A stretch of DNA of 64,000 nucleotides from Pseudomonadota bacterium (GTDB lineage Bacteria; Pseudomonadota; Alphaproteobacteria; Rhizobiales; Hyphomicrobiaceae). This document shows, one piece after another, positions 32,148 to 40,604 of the stretch. Made by a program: the position numbers and the translations under genes. The notes under the pieces were generated by a model that had not been told where the DNA came from, searched no databases, and saw only the letters and a program-made list of their open reading frames with translations. The DNA lies in assembly GCA_023405815.1 (NCBI GenBank), contig JAEXXM010000084.1:1-64000 (forward strand), in the 5' to 3' direction. Numbering within the stretch: the stretch's first letter is position 1; each line of letters begins with the position of its first letter.

Positions 32148-32663
32148 TCACTTCACCTGTACCTCGCCCTTCATGCCCGACTCATAGTGGCCGGGGATGA
32201 GGCAGGCGATCTCGAACGTGCCCTTGTTGGTGAAGCGCCAGATGAGCTCGGTCTGCTCGCCCGGCTTGAGATGGCGGCCATTCGGCTCCTCGTGCTCCAT
32301 GTCCTCGTCGGCAGCCATGGCTTCCTTGTGCGCGGCGTTGTTGGCGACCGTGTCGATCAGAAACTCATGCTCGATCGCACCGACATTTTTCAGCACGAAC
32401 CGCACCTGCTCGCCCTGCTTCACCTCGAGGCTGTTTGGCGAGAACGCCATCACGCCGTTCTCGTCGCGCATTACAATCTCGACGGTGCGGGATGGCGCGT
32501 TCGGCATGCCGGGCTCGCCGGCGGCGAGCCCTTTCGCGGCGTGCTCGCCATGGCCCGCGTGGGATTCGTGAGCGGCGGCAGGGTGCGGGAGCATGGCACC
32601 TGCGGTCGAAAGAGCGGCCATTGATGCTGCGGCCAGCGCCGCGGCGAGAAGGCTTCGAGACAT
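32148..32663 (-). CDS. Secreted cupredoxin-domain copper protein
   Basis: A 171-residue periplasmic protein. A signal peptide (about 1-31, ending AAA) is followed by a histidine-rich stretch (HESHAGHGEHAA) and then a cupredoxin domain. Type 1 copper ligands are visible as His in AIEHEFL and Cys-His-Met in CLIPGHYESGM. A role in copper binding or electron transfer is likely. It is not next to the RND genes but lies a few kilobases from one, so a link to metal handling is possible. Confidence 0.85.
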   Translation of the reverse strand: MSRSLLAAALAAASMAALSTAGAMLPHPAAAHESHAGHGEHAAKGLAAGEPGMPNAPSRTVEIVMRDENGVMAFSPNSLEVKQGEQVRFVLKNVGAIEHEFLIDTVANNAAHKEAMAADEDMEHEEPNGRHLKPGEQTELIWRFTNKGTFEIACLIPGHYESGMKGEVQVK

Positions 32664-32927
32664 CGCTAGTCCCCTTTGGGTCAGGTTCAGAGAGACATGC
32701 TAACCGAATTGAACTGTGAGCTTATTCGCGCCTTTGCCGCATCATTGGGGCGCCGCCGTGTGAAGAGCAACCAAATGTGGGGACCTCCAGGGGGCAGTGG
32801 TGCAGGCACGGGGCGCCGTGTGTTGCGAGAATGCCCCTCCGCCATCGGTTTGCCAATGAGGGGTGCACATATGCCGGCGCGGGGCTGTTAGACATGCGGC
32901 CCAGGGACAGGATGCCGGAGGGCCTCA

Positions 32928-34343
32928 ATGTCAAACTTGCCTAAGGTCGTCACGTTCATCGCGGTCGCCGTGATCGCCCTGCTTTCTATGGGCTACTACG
33001 CGCTCACCGGCCAGAAGGGCGCCGAGGGCAAGATCGTGCTCGCCACGGGCAACGTGCCCAACTACCAGGAGCTGGGCGCGGCATACGAGAAAGCCTTGGA
33101 GCCGTACGGTGTCGACGTGCAGGTCCGTCCCGCTGTCGAGGGGTTCAAGACGCTCAAGGGTCTCGTCGCTGATCCACCGGAATTCGATGCCGCCTTCATC
33201 AAGGGCGGACTCGTGGGAAGCATGCAGGGGCGGCTCGCCCGCGCCAAGGCGCAGGAGTGGCATCAGAAGGAGCTCGGCAAGCTGCGCTCGCTGGGGCGAG
33301 TGTTCTACGAGCCGATTTGGGTGTTCGTGCGCTCGGACTTCGCAGGGCAGAGCCTGCGCGACCTCAAGGGCAAGCCGGTGCTCACCGGTACACGCGAAAG
33401 CGGTGGCCGGCGCATTGCGGCGCAGCTCTTGCGGGCGAACGGCGTCGAGTTCGGCAAAGACAATCCTCTGACGATCGCCGAGGATCTGGAGCCGGATGGA
33501 AGCCAGCTTCTTTCGGGCAAGGCCGAGGCCGCCTTCCTGGTCCAGCCGGCCGATACGCAGCTCATTCAGAGCCTTCTGCACGTGCAGGGCATTCGCCTTC
33601 TCAACTTCGCGCTCGAGGCCGACGCCTACGCCAACCGCTTTCCGGCACTAACGAAGGTGACGCTCAATCGCGGCGCGGTCGAGTTCGAGCCGCTGACGCC
33701 TCCTGAGGACGTGACGCTGCTGGCCACCAGCACAGCCCTCGTCGTGCGCGCCGATCTCGATCCTTCGCTCATCAGTCTGCTTTCCTACGCCGTACTGCAG
33801 AATCCCCGCTCCGGCTTCGACAAGGCCGGCGACCCGGTCCTGTTCCATCGCCCCGGAACCTTCCCGCACATATCGGATCCGGAGTACCGGGTGCCGGAGG
33901 AGACGCGACAGGTCTACAAGTCCGGAGAATTGCCGGTCGCGCTGCGCTCCATCGCACCGGCGGTGAAGGAGGCGGGCTTCCCGTTCTCAGTGGCGGCTTT
34001 CATCTCCAACCACGGTGCGCAGACGGTGCTGCTGCTCATCCCGTCGCTGGTGATCCTACTGCCGATCCTCAGGACGTTGCCGAGCATCTATTCGTGGACC
34101 GTGCGGCGCCGGCTCCTCTACTGGTATCAACAACTCAAGGCACTGGAAAAGCAGCTCGACCATCCGGTCGAGGGCGACCTCGCGGCCTATCAGGCGGAGA
34201 TCGAGCGCATCGATACCGGCGTCAGACGCATCCGCTACCCGCTCGCCTTCTCGGACCAGTTCTATCACCTCAGGCTGCACATCAATCTGGTGCGCCAGCG
34301 GCTGTTCCAGAAGCCGCAGGTGGTGCGCATGGCGGCGGAGTAG
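32928..34343 (+). CDS. TAXI-family solute-binding protein with C-terminal membrane segment
   Basis: A 471-residue protein. An uncleaved N-terminal membrane helix (about 7-27) leads to a periplasmic TAXI-type binding domain with ILVATGNVPNYQELG-like start, then LRSLGRVFYEPIWVF and FLVQPADTQLIQSL. A second membrane segment, LLIPSLVILLPILRTLPS near 370, is followed by a helical cytoplasmic tail of about 90 residues with a LYWYQQLKALEKQLD coiled stretch. No TRAP permease genes (dctM-type) are nearby, so it may not be a transporter subunit but a membrane-anchored sensor. Confidence 0.8.
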   Translation: MSNLPKVVTFIAVAVIALLSMGYYALTGQKGAEGKIVLATGNVPNYQELGAAYEKALEPYGVDVQVRPAVEGFKTLKGLVADPPEFDAAFIKGGLVGSMQGRLARAKAQEWHQKELGKLRSLGRVFYEPIWVFVRSDFAGQSLRDLKGKPVLTGTRESGGRRIAAQLLRANGVEFGKDNPLTIAEDLEPDGSQLLSGKAEAAFLVQPADTQLIQSLLHVQGIRLLNFALEADAYANRFPALTKVTLNRGAVEFEPLTPPEDVTLLATSTALVVRADLDPSLISLLSYAVLQNPRSGFDKAGDPVLFHRPGTFPHISDPEYRVPEETRQVYKSGELPVALRSIAPAVKEAGFPFSVAAFISNHGAQTVLLLIPSLVILLPILRTLPSIYSWTVRRRLLYWYQQLKALEKQLDHPVEGDLAAYQAEIERIDTGVRRIRYPLAFSDQFYHLRLHINLVRQRLFQKPQVVRMAAE

Positions 34344-34358
34344 GCCGCTTCAACGCTG

Positions 34359-37300
34359 CTAAGGGGTGGAGGCGCGCTCGCCGGACGGCGCAGGCGCTTG
34401 CCGCGCGGGGTCGGCGCCGAAGCGGCCGAACTGCAGCGCCAGCGTCGGCAGCACGAGCAGATTGAGCGCCATCGAGCTCGCCAGACCGCCGACAATGACG
34501 AGGGCCATGGGGCCTTCGATCTCGCGGCCCGGCTCGTTCATGCCGATGGCGAGCGGAAGCAGGCCGAGCGCCGTGACGATGGAGGTCATGAGGATGGGCG
34601 CCAGGCGGTCGGCGGCGCCGGCGATGGCGGCCTCTGGACCCCACTTCACGCCTTCCTCCCCGACGAGGTGCTCGTAGTGCGAGATCATCATGATCGAGTT
34701 ACGCAGGGTGATGCCGAACAGCGTCACGAAGCCGACCATCGAGCCGATGGTGAGGACGCCGCCGGTGGCGAACACGGCCAGCACGCCGCCGACCATGGCG
34801 AAGGGCATGTTGGCGAGGACGAGGATGACGTTGCGCGTCGAGCCGGTGACGACCGACAGCAGCACGAGGATGCCTAGGCCGGCGATGAGCGAATTCATGA
34901 TCAGATCGCGCTGCGCCTGCGCCTGCGCCTGCGCCGAGCCTGCGAACTCCAGATGCACGCCGGCGGGGAGCTGCAGCTTGCGGGCGAGCGTCTCCTCAGC
35001 CTCGGCGACGAAGGATGAGACGTCGCGGCCGATAACGTTCGAGGTGACCGCCTGCAGGCGCTGGCCGCCGTAGTGGTCAACCTGATAGCGGCCGGCGATC
35101 TGGAACACGTCGGCGATCTGCTTCAGGAGCACGAAGTTGCCGTTGCGGGTGCGCAGGGGCAGCTCGGCGACGTGGGCGACGTTCTCGCGCGTTCCTTTGT
35201 CGAGGATGGCGATGACGTTGAAGACGCGGTTGCCCTCGTAGGTCTGGCCGACGATGTCGCCCTGGTAGGCGGTGCGGATGGCGTTGAGCACCTCGACCGT
35301 ATCGAGGCCCCAGCGTTCGAGGTCAGCCTTGCGCGGGCGGATTGTGAGCTGGGGCAGGCCGGGCGGCGATTGAAGCTGCACCTCGGCGGCGCCTTCGATG
35401 GCGTTGAGCTCCTGCGCGACCTGCTGGGCCGTCTCGTCGAGAACATTGAGGTCGTTGCCGTAGATGTTGACGATGACTGAGGCCGTGTAACCTGACAGAG
35501 ACTCCTCGACGCGCTCGGTGAGGAACGGCTTCAGCGCAAAGTTCGCGCCGGGGAATCCGGCGAGCACCTTGCGCATCTCCACCTGGGCCTCTTCCGTTTC
35601 CTCTCCGGTGAGGCCCGGCTGCAGGTCGACCTCGAACTCGGAGTAGTTCGTGCCCCAGGTATCGTCCGCCTGCTCGGCGCGGCCGATGCGCTGGGAGACT
35701 ACGCGCACGAAGGGCAACTTCAGCAGCGCGTCGGTGACGAGCTTGCCCACGCGCTGGGACTCGGCGACGGAGGTTCCCGGCACGGCAGCCATGTGCAGCG
35801 TGAAGTGACCCTCCTTTAGCTCGGGGAGGAATCCGGCGCCGAAGAAGGGCACGGCCGAGCAGCCGATGACGGTGAACAGAAACGCGGCGGTGAGCGTGGT
35901 GCGGGGATGGGCGATGATGCCCCGCATCATGCGGTCGTAGTGCCGGCGCAGCCAACGCGTCACCGGGGGATCATCCGTGGCGCGATCACTGTCGCCCATG
36001 TTCTTCGGAAAAAGGAGCATGCACAGCGCCGGGGTGACGATCATGGCGACGGCGAGCGAAGCCAAGATGGCGAGCACGTAGGAAAGGCCGAGCGGGGCGA
36101 AGAAGCGGCCGGCGAGGCCAGGGAGCATGACTACCGGAAGAAAGACGAGGATGACGGCGAAGGTGGCGTAGACGACGGAGCCACGCACCTCGAGGGAGGC
36201 GTTGACGATGACGTCGCCGATGGGCAGCGGGCTCGTGCTGCGCCGGTTCTCCCGCAGTCGCCGGGCGATGTTCTCGACGTCGATCACGGCGTCGTCGACG
36301 ACCTCGCCGATGGCGATGGCGAGGCCGCCGAGCGTCATGGCGTTGAGGGTCGCGCCGAGCGCGTTGAGCACGACGACCGCCGCGAGCAGCGACAACGGAA
36401 TGGCGACCGACGAGATGGTCGCGGTGCGCAGGTCGTAGAGGAAGAGGAACAGGACGACGATGACGAGGATGCCGCCGAGGATGAGCGACTGCTGCACGTT
36501 GCGCGTCGAGATGGCGATGAAGTCGGCCGGGCGGAACAGGTCGGCGCGCATTTCGACGCCTTCCTTCTCGATCGACGGCCGCATGGCGGCAAGTGCCTTC
36601 TCGACGCCCTCGGTGACGTCGATGGTGTTGGCGCCGAGCTGGCCGGAAACCAGCAGCACGACACCCGGCTCACCCATAATGGTCGCGCCGCCGATCGGAG
36701 GCTCGGGCGCCTCGAGGACGTTTGCGACGTCCTTCAGGAGCACGCTCGCGCCGCTGACGCTAGCAACGACGGTGCGGGCGAGCTCGGAGGGATCGATCGA
36801 TTGGCCTTCCGACTGGAAGACGATGCGCTGGTTGGCAGTCTCCACGAACCCGGCGCCGGTGATGGCCGTGGCGCGGCGCGCCGCCTCGAGCACGTCGTCG
36901 ATCGAAAGGCTGTAACGCAGTAGATCGTCGGGACGGATTTCAACCTGCAGGGAGCGGACGTCGCTGCCGAAGACGGCCACCTTGGAGACACCGGGCACGG
37001 CAAGGAGGCGTTGACGCAGCGTCCAGTCGGCGATGGTGCGCAGCTCCATGAGCGAGCGTGTCTTCGAGGTGAGCCCGAGGACGAGCACGGTGCTGGAGGA
37101 AGAGGTGAGGGGCGTAATCGTGGGCGGCGGGATGTTCTGCGGCAGCTCTCGCATGGCTTCGGCAAGGCGCTCGGAGACGACCTGCCGGTTGCGGTAGATG
37201 TCGCTGCGCGCCTCGAAGATCACGGTGATGACGGAAAGGCCCTGGATGGAGACCGAGCGCATGGATTCGATCCCCGGCACGCCGTTGACCGCGTTCTCGA

Positions 37301-37544
37301 TGGGCTGGGTGACCAGCACCTCGACCTGCTCGGCGGTGAGGCCGGGGGCTTCGGCCTGAATGCCTACCTGGGGCGGGGCGAACTCCGGGTAGACGTCGTA
37401 TTTTGCCTGGGTAAGGGAGACGGCACCGTAGCCGAGCAGCAGAATGGCAAGCGCGACGACCATGCCGCGAAAGCGCACGGCAAAGCGGATGATGGCGGCC
37501 TGGAGGCCCCTATGCTCGCTGGCGGTGGTGGCGACGGGTGGCAT
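34359..37544 (-). CDS. HME-type (CzcA/CusA-like) RND efflux permease
   Basis: A 1061-residue inner-membrane proton-driven pump. The start FAVRFRGMVVALAILLLGYG is TM1, PEFAPPQVGIQAEAPGL begins the porter domain, and the TM4 proton-relay motif reads AIGEVVDDAVIDVEN near residue 405. This matches neither the DFG..DG motif of CzcA-type nor the CusA motif, so the metal is unassigned. It overlaps the adaptor stop by one base. No outer-membrane factor is nearby, so a TolC-like channel must be encoded elsewhere. An unusual CTGCGC repeat codes for a QA run (34911-34934). Confidence 0.88.
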   Translation of the reverse strand: MPPVATTASEHRGLQAAIIRFAVRFRGMVVALAILLLGYGAVSLTQAKYDVYPEFAPPQVGIQAEAPGLTAEQVEVLVTQPIENAVNGVPGIESMRSVSIQGLSVITVIFEARSDIYRNRQVVSERLAEAMRELPQNIPPPTITPLTSSSSTVLVLGLTSKTRSLMELRTIADWTLRQRLLAVPGVSKVAVFGSDVRSLQVEIRPDDLLRYSLSIDDVLEAARRATAITGAGFVETANQRIVFQSEGQSIDPSELARTVVASVSGASVLLKDVANVLEAPEPPIGGATIMGEPGVVLLVSGQLGANTIDVTEGVEKALAAMRPSIEKEGVEMRADLFRPADFIAISTRNVQQSLILGGILVIVVLFLFLYDLRTATISSVAIPLSLLAAVVVLNALGATLNAMTLGGLAIAIGEVVDDAVIDVENIARRLRENRRSTSPLPIGDVIVNASLEVRGSVVYATFAVILVFLPVVMLPGLAGRFFAPLGLSYVLAILASLAVAMIVTPALCMLLFPKNMGDSDRATDDPPVTRWLRRHYDRMMRGIIAHPRTTLTAAFLFTVIGCSAVPFFGAGFLPELKEGHFTLHMAAVPGTSVAESQRVGKLVTDALLKLPFVRVVSQRIGRAEQADDTWGTNYSEFEVDLQPGLTGEETEEAQVEMRKVLAGFPGANFALKPFLTERVEESLSGYTASVIVNIYGNDLNVLDETAQQVAQELNAIEGAAEVQLQSPPGLPQLTIRPRKADLERWGLDTVEVLNAIRTAYQGDIVGQTYEGNRVFNVIAILDKGTRENVAHVAELPLRTRNGNFVLLKQIADVFQIAGRYQVDHYGGQRLQAVTSNVIGRDVSSFVAEAEETLARKLQLPAGVHLEFAGSAQAQAQAQRDLIMNSLIAGLGILVLLSVVTGSTRNVILVLANMPFAMVGGVLAVFATGGVLTIGSMVGFVTLFGITLRNSIMMISHYEHLVGEEGVKWGPEAAIAGAADRLAPILMTSIVTALGLLPLAIGMNEPGREIEGPMALVIVGGLASSMALNLLVLPTLALQFGRFGADPARQAPAPSGERASTP
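34911..34934 (-). repeat. (CTGCGC)4 tandem repeat inside the RND gene
   Basis: Four perfect copies of CTGCGC encode alternating Ala-Gln residues (SAQAQAQAQR) near residue 875 of the pump. It could expand or contract by slippage in frame. Confidence 0.7.
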
Positions 37545-38629
37545 CAGTCGTCATCGCCCTCGACTTGGATCTGCGAGCGGAATTCCTCCGACAACAGCAT
37601 CTGCGCGCCGGTGGTTACCACCGCGCCTTCGTTGGCGAGAAGGCTCGCCGGCACGACGAAGCCTCCGTTTTGCTCCGCGGGCATATCGACGGGAATTTCG
37701 CGGCGGCTGAAGGTGTCCTCGCCCGTGCAGCGGTAGATCCACGCGCGGCCGGCCCACCATACGATGCTCGATGCCGGCACGATCACTCCGTCCACCGGCT
37801 TGCCGTTGGCGAGGAAGGCGCGAACATTCATGCCCGGCAGCACGCCGCTGTTGGCAGGGGCGGCGTAGAAGTAGGTGAGACCCTGGATGCGGGCATCGGT
37901 ACGCGTCGCCGGTGAGATGTAGCGCACCTCGGCGCGGCGCGGTTTGCCCACCACCTCCACGGACGCGGTCGGCGGCACGTCATCGAGCTGGACGCCCGGC
38001 GGGAGCGTGATCTGCAACAGGAACTCGACGCGCTCGATCAGGCGCGTGATGAGACCGCCATCGGCAACCATCGCATTGCCAATGACTGGCCCCCATTCCT
38101 GCATGGCGGTGGCGCGCAAGGTGCGGACCTGGGACTCGGCCGCCTCGACGGCGGCGCGGTCGGCGATCACGGCCGCTTCCGTGGTCTGCACCTGAACTAG
38201 GTTGCCGATGTTCTTGGCGTAGAGTGCCTGGGCGCGCATGAAGGCGGGCTGCGAGGCTGCAAGGCGCGCACGTGCCGTGTTGAGCTGCGATACGGCCGAG
38301 ATGTAGTTGGTGTTGAGGGTCGTGAGCGCCGCAAGATCGAGAACGGTGCCGTATGCCCGCACCTGATCCTGGTATTTGGCGGGCTTCAACTCGGACATTT
38401 GCAGGCCGATGGCGTGCTGGGCTTCGGCGTCGAGGGTGATAATAGGCTCGCCACGCTCAGGGAGCGTCACGCGCAGGGGCGGCTTGATCGGCTCCTCACG
38501 CTCCGCCTCGAGCGCTGCCTCCTCGCGTCCCTCGAGGAAGCCGACGATCGCCAGCGAGGCCAAGCCGGCAAGCACAGCGGCAGCTAACAGGGCCAGCAGC
38601 AGCCTGCGGCCCGTACCCAATGACTTCAT
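37544..38629 (-). CDS. RND efflux periplasmic adaptor (HlyD type)
   Basis: A 361-residue membrane-fusion protein. A membrane anchor or signal (RLLLALLAAAVLAGLASLAI) is followed by the alpha-hairpin (LNTNYISAVSQLNTARARLA, VQTTEAAVIADRAAVEAAE) and a C-terminal barrel with VIVPASSIVWWAGRAWIYR. It bridges the RND pump and an outer-membrane channel. I chose the ATG at 38629 because the signal sequence begins there; an earlier ATG at 38689 lacks a ribosome-binding site. It overlaps the pump by one base (TGATG). Confidence 0.85.
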   Translation of the reverse strand: MKSLGTGRRLLLALLAAAVLAGLASLAIVGFLEGREEAALEAEREEPIKPPLRVTLPERGEPIITLDAEAQHAIGLQMSELKPAKYQDQVRAYGTVLDLAALTTLNTNYISAVSQLNTARARLAASQPAFMRAQALYAKNIGNLVQVQTTEAAVIADRAAVEAAESQVRTLRATAMQEWGPVIGNAMVADGGLITRLIERVEFLLQITLPPGVQLDDVPPTASVEVVGKPRRAEVRYISPATRTDARIQGLTYFYAAPANSGVLPGMNVRAFLANGKPVDGVIVPASSIVWWAGRAWIYRCTGEDTFSRREIPVDMPAEQNGGFVVPASLLANEGAVVTTGAQMLLSEEFRSQIQVEGDDD

Positions 38630-38786
38630 ACCACGCTCTATTCGGGTCGCCGTCGTGGGCGACCTCGTATTTGTGTTTTCGCCCCGCATCTAAGGCCGGC
38701 CGCCGCTGAAATGGCAAGGGTCCGTGGACCGAGGGGGAGGGTAGGGGAGGCCGCCTGACGAGTCGCTGACGCGTGGGGGCCACAGG

Positions 38787-40532
38787 TCAGCCCTCGGTGA
38801 GCTCCGGTACGGTAAATCCGCCCTCGGCGACCATGCGGGCGAAGAGGCCCGTCCCTTTGGCGAGGGCGTCGAACGTGCCGCGCTCGATGATGCGTCCGTG
38901 CTCGAAGACGAGGATCTCGTCGGCGTCGGCGACCGTCGACAGGCGGTGGGCGATGATGAAGGTCGTGCGAGAGGCACGCAGCCGGTCGAGGGCGCGCTTG
39001 ATGCGCGCCTCGGTCGTGGCATCGAGGGCGCTCGTCGCCTCGTCAAGGATGAGGATCGGCGCATCCTTCAGGATCGCGCGAGCGATGGCGATGCGCTGGC
39101 GCTCGCCGCCGGAAAGGGCGTTGCCGCGCTCGCCGATGACAAAGTCGTAGCCCCCCGGCTTCCTAGCAATGAAGTCGTGCGCCTCGGCGAGGCGCGCCGC
39201 TTTCTCGATCTCCTCCAGTGTCGCTCCGGGACGGCCGACGGCGATGTTCTCGGCGATCGAGCGGTTGAAGAGCCCAGCGTCCTGGAAGACGACGGCGATG
39301 GAGCGGCGCAGCGACGCAAGTGTGACGTGGGCGATGTCGCGGCCGTCGACAAGAATGCGGCCCGCGTCGGGCGCGCGCAGCCGCTGCAGCAGCGACAGGG
39401 TCGTGGTCTTGCCGGATCCGGTCGGACCGACGAGGGCGATGGTCTGTCCCGGGGCGGCATGGAAGGCGAGATCGGAGATGCCCTGCTCGGTGCCGGGAAA
39501 GCGGAACGTCACGCCGGCATAGCGCACGTCGCCACGAACGGGCTCGGGCAGCGGCTGCGCGTCGGGCCTCTCGACGATGCCCTGGGCCGCGTCGATCAAC
39601 GCGAAATAGCCCTGCAACGCCGGCGCGCGGCGGTGGATCGCGGTGACGAAGTTGGTGACCTGATCGAGCTTGCCGATGAGCAACCCGGCGAAGGCGACGA
39701 AAGCTACGATCTCGCCCACGGTGAGCTCGCCGCGCCCGGCGAGCACGGCACCCGTCGCCAGCACCGCGACCATGGTGATCGTCGCAGCCGAGCGCTGCAG
39801 CACGGTCAAGACGCCCCACCAGGTGAGGACGGGGTACTGGGCAGCGAGCAGGTCGCTCATCACCGTGCGCATGGCGTCGGCCTCGTCCTTGAGGCGCGTG
39901 AAGCTCTGCACCACGGTGACGTTGGAGATGACGTCGCCGACGCGGCCGAAGACGGCGGAATTGTAGCGCTCGACGTTGGCCTGCCCGCTGCGGGTCTTGC
40001 GCATGACGACGGCATTCATCACCACGTAGGCGATGGCGAGCAGGGCCAGGATCGCGGCCATGCGCGCGTCCATGCTGATGGCGGTCGGCACCAGCAACAC
40101 GATGCCGACGATGGCCGTGAGCTGCTCGCGCATGGCACCGAGCCAGAGCCAGAACAGGCCATCGGTTCCCTGCAGGATCGAGCGCACGACGGCGCCGGAG
40201 CCACGCTCGGCATGGCAGCCGGCGGGCAGCGTCATGGCGCGCTCGAACGCTTCGGCCATGGCGGCGAGGTGGCGTCGATGCGCAAGGCGGTCGGCGTACA
40301 CGGCGACCGCTGCGCCAGCGATGATCCCGAACAGGCCGAGCAGCGCCCAGAGCGCGATGTAGGTGAAGGCGGCTTGCCCTTGCGACAGGCTGTCGACGAC
40401 GCGCCCGAAGAGGATCGGCTCGGCCAATTGCACGAGGCCGATGGCGACCGAGGCGGCGGCGAGGGCGATGGCGAGGCCGCGCTCTGCCGCCAGCATGCCA
40501 AGCGCGCGCGTGTAGAGACGTAGAAGCGACAT
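38787..40532 (-). CDS. NdvA-like ABC exporter, glucan type
   Basis: A 581-residue half-transporter with membrane and ATPase parts. The N-terminal six-helix domain starts MSLLRLYTRALG and includes AEPILFGRVVDSL, as in NdvA/ChvA cyclic beta-1,2-glucan exporters. Walker A is GPTGSGKTTT near 373, the signature is LSGGERQR near 474, and Walker B is PILILDEATSALD near 495. Homodimer at the inner membrane. The resemblance to NdvA runs along the whole length, but no glucan synthase gene lies here, so the cargo is inferred. Confidence 0.85.
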   Translation of the reverse strand: MSLLRLYTRALGMLAAERGLAIALAAASVAIGLVQLAEPILFGRVVDSLSQGQAAFTYIALWALLGLFGIIAGAAVAVYADRLAHRRHLAAMAEAFERAMTLPAGCHAERGSGAVVRSILQGTDGLFWLWLGAMREQLTAIVGIVLLVPTAISMDARMAAILALLAIAYVVMNAVVMRKTRSGQANVERYNSAVFGRVGDVISNVTVVQSFTRLKDEADAMRTVMSDLLAAQYPVLTWWGVLTVLQRSAATITMVAVLATGAVLAGRGELTVGEIVAFVAFAGLLIGKLDQVTNFVTAIHRRAPALQGYFALIDAAQGIVERPDAQPLPEPVRGDVRYAGVTFRFPGTEQGISDLAFHAAPGQTIALVGPTGSGKTTTLSLLQRLRAPDAGRILVDGRDIAHVTLASLRRSIAVVFQDAGLFNRSIAENIAVGRPGATLEEIEKAARLAEAHDFIARKPGGYDFVIGERGNALSGGERQRIAIARAILKDAPILILDEATSALDATTEARIKRALDRLRASRTTFIIAHRLSTVADADEILVFEHGRIIERGTFDALAKGTGLFARMVAEGGFTVPELTEG

Positions 40533-40604
40533 TCCCCGCCTTGGGTTAGGACGGGCCGCTCGACGGCCCTTGCTCAGGATAGCCGATCCTTGGGCACGTT
40601 GGCG

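Noticed and set aside
38898..40523. 541-codon plus-strand ORF opposite the NdvA-like gene
   Set aside because: Antisense of a well-supported ABC exporter with Walker and signature motifs.
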